Part shown: piece after piece, positions 57,641 to 64,000 of the stretch
Layout of the letters: each line of letters starts with the position of its first letter
How positions within the stretch are numbered: position 1 is the stretch's first letter
Program-made: the position numbers and the translations under genes
Source: Diadema setosum
Lineage: Eukaryota; Echinodermata; Echinoidea; Diadematoida; Diadematidae
Assembly: GCA_033980235.1 (NCBI GenBank)
Contig: CM067075.1
Coordinates: 31,347,385-31,411,384 of the forward strand
Direction of reading: 5' to 3'
Length of the DNA: 64,000 nt
Notes under the pieces: generated by a model
What the model saw: the letters and a program-made list of their open reading frames with translations, nothing else
Database searches by the model: none
Told to the model about the DNA's origin: nothing

Positions 57641-60600
57641 CTGTGAAGAAAAGAGAGCGAAAAAAGAAATCAATACAAATGAACATTAGGCCCCAGTCAC
57701 ATGATGCTCTACGTCAAAAAAAAAAAAAAAAAAAAAAGGTAAGTTTTTCTGCGGACTCCCGCGTATCCCTCACCGTCACCTGTCCAGGAAATTTTACAAA
57801 CTATACGGGAAAAATTGCCGGCGATACGGACAGATACGACCGGATGCGGATGCTGATACTCTTGCGAATTGACACGTCATTTGTCTTTTCGAATTGCGTA
57901 AGCTTCCGAATACTTCTGAACACTTAAGAAGAGTTGCGAATATTTACGGAGAGTTCCGGATATTTTCGGATAGTTGCGGATAGGTGCATATCATTTTGAA
58001 TTATTATGGACAATACGGTTTTCTCTGACGATTCCTGCTCATAGATAATTTTTCCTGCGGACTCCCGCAGATCCCTTGCCGTCACCAGAAATTTTTTACA
58101 AAACCATCGGGAAAAATGCCGGCTATGCGGACAGATACGACCAGATGCGAATACTTGCGTCCACCTGCGGATAATCGTACGAACTGGCATGTAATTTGTT
58201 CTTTCAACTTGGGGAAACTTCCGAATAGATCTGAACACCTGTGGAGAGTTACGAATATTTTCGGAGAGTTGTGGTTATTTTCGGATAGTTACAGATTGTT
58301 ATGAATAATCATGGACAATTTGGTTTTCTCTGATGATCCCTGATCAGCCAGTTTATTTTGAATATGACAGCAAGTTTATCACATATTTGACTGTCTTATA
58401 TTGTACACTGATGAAAAAACTTTTCGTATTCCTTTAATTTGTTTTACAGTAATCAAAGAAAAATGAATTTTTGAACTTGAAGTTTGGATTTTGTTTGTTC
58501 AACTCAAATATGAATATACATCATAAATTTACAGAATACATACTACCATTATACCACAAATGAAATACAATATAGACAGATTAGTTAAATTACAGAGTAA
58601 GAAAATAATGTAATTTACAGTCACACTGTATAGAGTTACGCTGTAATTGTGCAGTGATATTCATGACTTACTGGGTTATGTTAAGAAATTATTATAATAA
58701 AGTTATGCTAAATAAATTTGTAAAAATAAAAACATAAGGACTTTAGAACACCCCCCCCCCCCACACACACACACACACACCCAAATACAATACAAAATGT
58801 AATACACATTCCATGAAGTGTAAAGTGGGTAAGACTATATGGAAATACTGAATTCGTTCTCTTTTTAAATAGTTTATCGCTGTCCCACACCTTCCCCGCC
58901 CCCCCCCCCCCAAAAAAGTGAATAAAATGCTGTCATCCCATCCCCTATACAAGAACAAATTAACATCAAGTGTTAACCGATGTCATGTGTATATGGGTGC
59001 CACCTAAAAATTACCATTTATTGGAGAAATTTCATAACTCGACTGTGCGTTTCCGCCTCTCCTCCTCTTCTGCTGTGTTGTAGTATTCCTTCAGGTACAT
59101 CCCCTGCAGCTTGGCATCAGAGGTGATGTGGTTTCCATGGAGCATCTGTCCCATTGGAGTGAAAATGGAAAACGTCAAAGGACGCAATTGTCCGCATGCA
59201 GCATCCGTAACTCTCCGTTAATGTCCGTAAGCGGACATAAGTGTTGTGATACGTTAACTTGCGGTTAATTTCGGATACTTTTACTATTTCGGACGCAAAT
59301 GAACGCAAATGGACGGGAGGTAAATTTTTTTGCTGATGGTCTGCGTCCAAGCTACGGATAGTTACGTTCAGTTACGAATAGTTATGTTTAGTTACATTAC
59401 TTGTGTAATGCCCCAGTCACACAGTGCCTTACGATGGGTTACGTCCGCCGCGGATAGATACGGATGAGAGGAGGCAGGGGGACGCAGCGTGGACGCAGGC
59501 ATCTGCAGGGTCGTATGTAGACGTACGGTCCGTAACTCATCCGTAAATATACGCAAAATGACGGCGCCAAACCTGCGAAATGTTGAAATGTTTAAATATC
59601 GCAGAGGGACGCCACGGATGCAGACTTACGCAAGTAACCGTAACCAAACGTAACTATCCGTAACTGAACGTAACTACCCGTAGCTTGGACGCAGACCATC
59701 CGTAAAAAAAAAAAAAAAAATACCTCCCGTCTGTTTGTGTTCGTTTACGTCCACCGTAAGTATCCGAAATTAACCGCAAGTTAACGTATCACAACACTTT
59801 CGTCCGCTTACGGATATTTGCGGACAGTTATGGATGCTGCGGACGATTACGTCCTTCGACGTTTTCCACTTTCCACTCGCATGGGAACACAGAGACTCGT
59901 GGGAAGCCACACTACTCGTGTTGCCAAGCTGCAGCGTCTCTACCTGAAGGAATGCTAACACAGTCGGAGCAGTGGAGGGGTAGAACCGCATGGTCAAATT
60001 ATGAAATTTCTCCCACAAATGGTCACTTAAGATGGCACCCATATACACATGACATCGGTTGACCCTTGGTGCTGAACTTTTTTTCTTGCACTCTTTGAAT
60101 GTACATTTTTCAAAAATGGTAATAATTTGGGGAGGGGATGGGGTGACAGCATTTTAGTCACTTTTGTGGCCGGGAAGATGTGGGACAGCGATAAACTATA
60201 TATAAAATGAGAACGAATATAGTATTTCTCAATAGTTTTACCCACTTTACGCTCCATGGAATGTATATTACATTTTTTTTAATAACTTGGGTGTGGGAGG
60301 GGTGTTTGAAAGTCCTTATGTCTTTTTTGCTGGAAATTTAATAAGCATTGCTTTATTATTAAAATCTCCTTAACATATAACCCAGTAAGTCATGAATATC
60401 GCTGCACAACAACAACGTAACCACAGTTTGTCTATTCCATGACTGTAAGTAATAATATTTTCTTACTCTAATGTTTAACTTATCGATCTATATTGTATTT
60501 TATTTGTGGTATAATTATGTTATCACATTTATGATGTGTATTCATATTTGAGTTGCGCAAATAAAATTCAGGTAAAAATTCCATATATCTTTTATTATTG

Positions 60601-62460
60601 TAAATCAAATTAAAGGAATAAGACTTTTTCACAACTTGTACGTCATTCAATTTCAGTTTTCCCCAGTGTACAATGTAAGACAGTAAAAAATGTGATAACC
60701 TTGCTATTATAATACACTGACATGGCAGGGATCGTCAGAGAAAACCATAATGTCCAGAACTATCCGTAACTATCCGAAAATATCTGCAACTCTCCGTAGG
60801 TGTTCAGAACTATTACGTTCCAATTTGTAAGAATATCCGCAAATGGACGCAAGTATTCGCATCAGGTCGTATCTGTCCGTATCGCCCGCATTTTTCCCCG
60901 TATGTTTTGTACAAATTTTCTGGTGACCGCAAAGGATCCGCGGGAGTCCGCAGAAAAACAAAATGACTTTTTTTTGGACGTAACACCGAACGCAGAGCAT
61001 TATGTGACTGGGGCCTAAAACATTTTGCGGATGGTCTGCGTCCAAGGTACGGATAGTTACGTTCAGTTACGTTTAGTAACGGTTACTTGGGTATTAAGTC
61101 TGCATCCGTGGAGTCCCTCTGCGAAATTTGAACATTTCCAAATTTCGCAGGCTTGGCGCCGTCATTTTGCGTTTTTTTTTTTTTTTTTTTACGGATTAGT
61201 TACGGACAGTTACGTCTACATACGACCCTGCGGATGCCTGCATCCACTCATCCGTGTCTATCCGCGGCGGACGTAACCCATTAAAGTCACTGTGTGACTG
61301 GGGCATTTACAGAGAGGTGACAGAATATTATCTGTAAGCTCAAATGATCACATAGAACACTCTAAAAAAAAATTCCGGGTCAGAACTGACCCGGAAAGGG
61401 TCCGTTGGGGTCACACTCCGTTCCGGGTCAGAAATGACAAGAACTGGGGTAAGATATAACCCCATTGAGAGTCACGAATTTGGTCAGGGTTACCCCATTA
61501 CAGGTATTCATGACCAAATTCCAAGGCATTTTCGACCCGGAAGCGTGTTTTTTTTTAGACACACAGATTGGAGACCCTAACCCTAACCCTAACCCTAACC
61601 CTAACCCTAACCCCCAATCTGTGCTGTCTAAAAAAAAAAAAAAAAAAAAAAAAAGCGACCCCGAACGGAGTGTGACCCCAATGGACCCTTTCCGGGTCAG
61701 TTCTGACCCGGATGTTTTTAGAGTAAAGAAGAGAGAGAGGGAGGAGGTAGAATGAACGTTGGAATTGCAGATGTGTATTACGGATTCGCTTTTGATTTTC
61801 GGCTCCAATAGACACTCCCCCCCCCCCCCCCCCCCCACTCCACCGACAAGCAAGGAAGAAAAACTGTTATAAAGATCACAATATTACAACGGGTATAGCT
61901 GCCGCTTATGTTTATAGAGCCAGAATCACCCCCCCCCCCCCCACACACACACATTATTGTCCTATCACTATCTGTTTTGGGGGGGGGGGGGGGGTTTATT
62001 CAGCCAGGAACAAGACTAGTTAGGGAGGACGTGACAAAAGGGGAAAGGAAAAGCGGAATAATGGGAGGGGACTAAACATCAGTGTTTTTTTTTATGCATT
62101 ACACAAAACTTTTGAAACCAATTTCAAGTTCCTCCAAGCTGGCTCCTCACTGGATTGGTGTGAAATCACCTTGGTGAATCACGGTTTGTTTGTTTTTTTT
62201 TTTTTGTTTTTTTTTTTTTGGTCGTTTTTTTTTTGTGTTTTTTTTTTGTGTTTTTTTTTTTTGCTTGAGTTTCATGATCCATTAATGCCGTAGTAACATT
62301 TGTGCCCGCCCGGGATTAGGGATTGAATGTTGACGTCACTCACCGTGGTTCCGGTTCCGTTGACCTGTGACCCCTGGCAGCAGAGACACATTCCAATCAG
62401 CACAGTGATGAAAACGACCAAGGCCAAGAATGCTGCTACTGCGTGTAGTGCAACGACAGC
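57596..62460 (-). CDS. Second CD20/MS4A-like tetraspan gene, 3' part
   Basis: Only the 3' end is in the window. The TM4 exon (62460-62344) matches exon 5 of tetraspan gene 1 in position, phase and pattern: AVVALHAVAAFLALVVFITV here against GAVAVHSILAIVAFVEFVVA there, each followed by a Cys pair and a Thr-containing stretch ending at a phase-0 donor. A probable terminal micro-exon at 57640-57596 adds VVYTGNTQTVHTGM and a stop. The 4.7 kb intron between them is occupied by nested Harbinger-type elements and an ACTCTAAAAA MITE. Upstream exons (N-terminus, TM1-TM3) must lie beyond base 64000. The paralogy implies a tandem or local duplication of an MS4A-like gene. The membrane role is as for gene 1, partner unknown. 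Confidence 0.6.
58748..58780 (+). repeat. Poly-C plus (AC)n tract
   Basis: A C13 run merges into an AC array. The equivalent place in E2 (about 60290-60300) is much shorter, showing expansion within E1. Confidence 0.8.
59032..59178 (-). pseudogene. Coding remnant in E1 (C-terminus of a transposon protein)
   Basis: The minus strand reads about 48 codons ending KLQGMYLKEYYNTAEEEE, then ERRKRTVEL and a TGA. The inverted counterpart in E2 (about 59880-59965) retains AKLQRLYLKE but is broken by a stop. A charged C-terminus of this kind would suit the accessory Myb-like protein of Harbinger elements, but the family match is inference. Confidence 0.35.
59409..61015. mobile_element. PIF/Harbinger-type element E2, complete ends, inserted in E1
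   Basis: Bounded by TAA on both sides (59406-59408 and 61016-61018). The left end is TGCCCCAGTCACACAGTG; the inverted right end is GGCCCCAGTCACATAATG. At 1607 bases it has one copy of the unit that is doubled in E1. A three-base TAA duplication and these ends fit PIF/Harbinger. It lies in the intron of tetraspan gene 2. Confidence 0.68.
61359..61724. mobile_element. MITE with ACTCTAAAAA ends and TGACCCGG words
   Basis: The ends ACTCTAAAAA pair at 61359 and 61724. Near-identical inverted arms of about 60 bases contain CGGGTCAGAACTGACCCGG, itself palindromic, and GGGGTCACACTCCGTTC. The loop holds a second small inverted pair (TTTTTTAGACA) enclosing a telomere-type tract (61574-61610). It lies in the intron of tetraspan gene 2. 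Confidence 0.65.
61574..61612 (+). repeat. Interstitial telomeric repeat (ACCCTA)n
   Basis: Six uninterrupted CCCTAA units, i.e. TTAGGG on the other strand, inside the loop of the MITE at 61359-61724 and flanked by ACAGATTGG and its complement. Confidence 0.9.
61819..62002 (+). repeat. Cluster of poly-C and poly-G tracts
   Basis: C19 (61819-61837), C13 joined to (AC)n (about 61930-61952) and G16 (about 61979-61994) within 180 bases. Confidence 0.85.
62344..62460 (-). CDS. Tetraspan gene 2, TM4 exon
   Basis: The acceptor is gattttccag, followed by 39 codons: TM4, CLCCQ, then NGTGTT, ending ACG before donor GTGAGT. Both boundaries are phase 0, as in gene 1. Reading through the donor gives 23 more codons to a TGA at 62272, so an unspliced terminal exon is the alternative. 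Confidence 0.72.
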
Positions 62461-62479
62461 CTGGAAAATCAAATGCATT

Positions 62480-62660
62480 ATAATAATAATTATAATGATG
62501 ATGATGATAATAATAATAATAATAATAATAATATTAATAATAAATATTATTAATAACACTGATAATTATGATAATAAATAATAATAACACTGATAATAAT
62601 AATAGTAATAATAATAATAAGTATTATTATTATTATTATTATTATCATTATTATTATTAT
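62480..62660 (+). repeat. (AAT)n then (ATT)n microsatellite, self-complementary
   Basis: An AAT array is followed by an ATT array, so the block can fold on itself. It begins about 20 bases upstream of the TM4 exon acceptor of tetraspan gene 2. Confidence 0.85.
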
Positions 62661-63200
62661 CATTATTATTGTTATCATTATCATAACAACAGCAACATAC
62701 TATTATTATCATTATTTTGTGTGGGAGGTGAATGTATACACTGAGTATATTCCGTTTCCGATTATTTCGTCGAAACAGTCATCCAAGTCAGTAAAGCTGG
62801 TATCTCACTGAGCGGCGAACGTTTGCGAACGTAGCGAATTTGAGATTCGCCAACTTTTCTGACGAATGTTTGCGAAAAATCAAAGTTCGCCTCTGCCATT
62901 AGCGACAGTTAGCGACTTTTAGCGATGTTTAGCGACAATTAGCAACACTTTAGCGAATGTTTGCGAAAGTGTTTGCGAACACAGGTGGCGACTATTAGTG
63001 AATGTTAGCAAATGTTAGCGACAATTTTGCAAATGTTAGCGACAATTTTGCAAATATTTGCAACTGTTTGCAAATCCTTTGCGACAATTTTGCGAATGTT
63101 CTTGGACCCAGAAAAGTACCAGGCGATTGTGTATAGTAAGACCCATAAAACGACATAAAACCTTCCACTGAATTTAGATCTCTTGTGACAACCGTTCAAG

Positions 63201-63792
63201 ATGGATTTCCAGGATATGGCAATAAATTTCTGCCAAGAAGAGGCTCAAGGTGTTGCTATCCTTAAAGAGCTGCTTTGTCAGGCTGCTGCTACAGCTATTC
63301 TCTCTAAAAAAAGAAAGAGTGAAAATGTTCACTCTTGAAGAAGTGAATAACAGAAAAGAGTGAGTTTGAAGTGAAATTAGAGTGATTTTGGACTGAAAAT
63401 GTTCATTTTCACTCATTTTGGAGTGACTTCAGGGATCACTCCAAGATTTTCGAGTGATCCCTGAGGTCACTCCAAAATGAGTGAAAATATTTTCACTCAA
63501 AATTCACTCCAATTTCACTCAAAACTCACTCTTTTCTGTAATTCACTCCTTCAAGAGTGAACATTTTCACTCTTTCTTTTTTAGAGAGTTGTGCAGCATA
63601 AGATAAATAAAATAAAGAAAAACAAGAAAGGAAGAAGAAAAGAAAGAGAGTCAGAGAGTGCTTGTTGCAGAGGACAGACTTTAGTTAATATGAAAAGCTT
63701 TTGAAGCAATTACAATCATGATGGAGATGTCAAGAGCTTCAAGAACTTTCTTAGAGAGGAACCTTGTCTGTTTCAGAAGCTTTTATATAGGA
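63201..63792 (+). pseudogene. PIF/Harbinger transposase N-terminal remnant, split by a MITE
   Basis: ATG at 63201 opens MDFQDMAINFCQEEAQG...; a MITE (63300-63588) interrupts it. Beyond it, shifting frames give KRVRECLLQRTDFS, YEKLLKQLQS and then SFKNFLREEPCLFQKLL. That order (basic/Arg-Trp-like block, YEKLL, SFKNFLR followed by LF-LL) is the conserved N-terminal region of the PIF/Harbinger nuclease. The catalytic DDE domain is absent, and stops and frameshifts make it non-functional. Confidence 0.6.
63300..63588. mobile_element. MITE with CTCTCTAAAAA ends and GAGTGA words
   Basis: An almost perfect palindrome of about 289 bases. The arms begin CTCTCTAAAAAA and consist of GAGTGA/TCACTC iterations around a centre at about 63445 (GATCACTCCAAGA...TCGAGTGATC). 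It is inserted in the Harbinger transposase remnant, so it is younger than that element. The ends resemble those of the MITE at 61359-61724. Confidence 0.75.
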
Positions 63793-64000
63793 ACCATGTG
63801 GTTACTTGTTCGCTAGCAGTGGCGAATCATATAAAAACGTTAGCGACACCGTATTACGACCGTTTGCGAATTCTTACGAGTGTTTTGCGAATGTTTGCGA
63901 ATGTTTGCAACTGTTAGCGAAAATACAAATTCGCAAAGGTTCGCAAAGAAATTTTGAACATGTTCAAAATTCAAAATTTCTTTGCGACAAGAAAAACTGT

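Larger units (their letters stand above)
57690..61305. mobile_element. PIF/Harbinger-type element E1 with TTACGGATA word arms (interrupted)
   Basis: The left end GGCCCCAGTCACATGATGC follows TTA (57687-57689). The right end, inverted TGCCCCAGTCACACAGTG, precedes TTT (61306-61308), an almost matching target triplet. The left half has two tandem units of about 300 bases (57740-58040 and 58046-58350) sharing TGCGGACTCCCGC, GACAGATACGACC and TTTTCGGATAGTT. Element E2 (59409-61015) of the same family is inserted in reverse orientation, making a palindrome of over 3 kb. About 70 bases starting GGTCTGCGTCC occur on both sides of E2, longer than a normal target duplication. Confidence 0.6.
62795..64000. 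mobile_element. PIF/Harbinger-type element with TTAGCGAATG word arms, running off the window
   Basis: The left end AGCTGGTATCTCACTGAGC follows TAA (62792-62794). The left arm (62810-63095) is degenerate iterations of TTAGCGAATG/TTTGCGAA. The centre (63201-63792) holds the start of a Harbinger transposase gene, interrupted by a MITE. The word arm resumes at about 63808 and continues past the end. The right end is not seen. Confidence 0.68.

Noticed and set aside
61465..61853. Frames with PNPNPN or GLGLGL repeats
   Set aside because: They are translations of the interstitial telomeric tract.

Overview
The window is animal nuclear DNA: AT-rich, intron-bearing, and full of microsatellites, mononucleotide C/G tracts, LINE remnants and palindromic DNA transposons. 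Telomere-type CCCTAA tracts occur internally. The proteins and the repeat style (foldback elements, PIF/Harbinger derivatives, a tRNA-derived SINE) suggest a marine invertebrate deuterostome, most likely an echinoderm. That placement is inference; no sequence search was possible.

Only three genes can be supported. (1) A complete CD20/MS4A-like four-transmembrane gene lies on the minus strand. It has six coding exons from 12199 down to 1587, encodes 255 residues, and all five coding introns are phase 0. A good TATA box and first 5'UTR exon near 21.1-21.2 kb, about 9 kb upstream, may be its promoter. (2) A SLC52A-type riboflavin transporter lies on the plus strand, with two coding exons (50001-51410 and 52332-52565, 547 residues). 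A tRNA-derived SINE sits in its intron. (3) The 3' end of a second CD20/MS4A-like gene lies on the minus strand. Its TM4 exon is 62344-62460 and its probable terminal micro-exon is 57596-57640; the rest lies beyond the window. Gene 3 is a paralogue of gene 1 with the same exon boundaries.

The remainder is repeats. Intron 4 of gene 1 holds a 5'-truncated LINE (3406-5080) and, directly after it, a TA-flanked foldback element (5111-8001) with ladder-like arms of about 185-base units and a small zinc-ligand exon. A TTAA-flanked palindromic family has four copies (9.9, 18.6, 25.0 and 38.2 kb). A 4-base-TSD MITE has two copies (37.6 and 40.4 kb). A 9-base-TSD Mutator-like MITE lies at 28.2 kb. The 28.8 kb between 21.2 and 50 kb contains no gene that I can recognise.

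The most unusual theme is a set of elements with ordinary terminal inverted repeats but arms built from degenerate iterations of one short word, a different word in each element. They lie at 41.6-42.7 kb (TTCGTACGAA), 57.7-61.3 kb (TTACGGATA), 62.8 kb to the window end (TTAGCGAATG), 61.4-61.7 kb (TGACCCGG), 63.3-63.6 kb (GAGTGA) and 31.3-31.6 kb (CACAGTGTG). The first three share TAA target sites and related ends. One carries recognisable PIF/Harbinger transposase coding remains.

The genes show no operon-like relationship. The two tetraspan genes are co-oriented and flank the riboflavin transporter, which is on the opposite strand.
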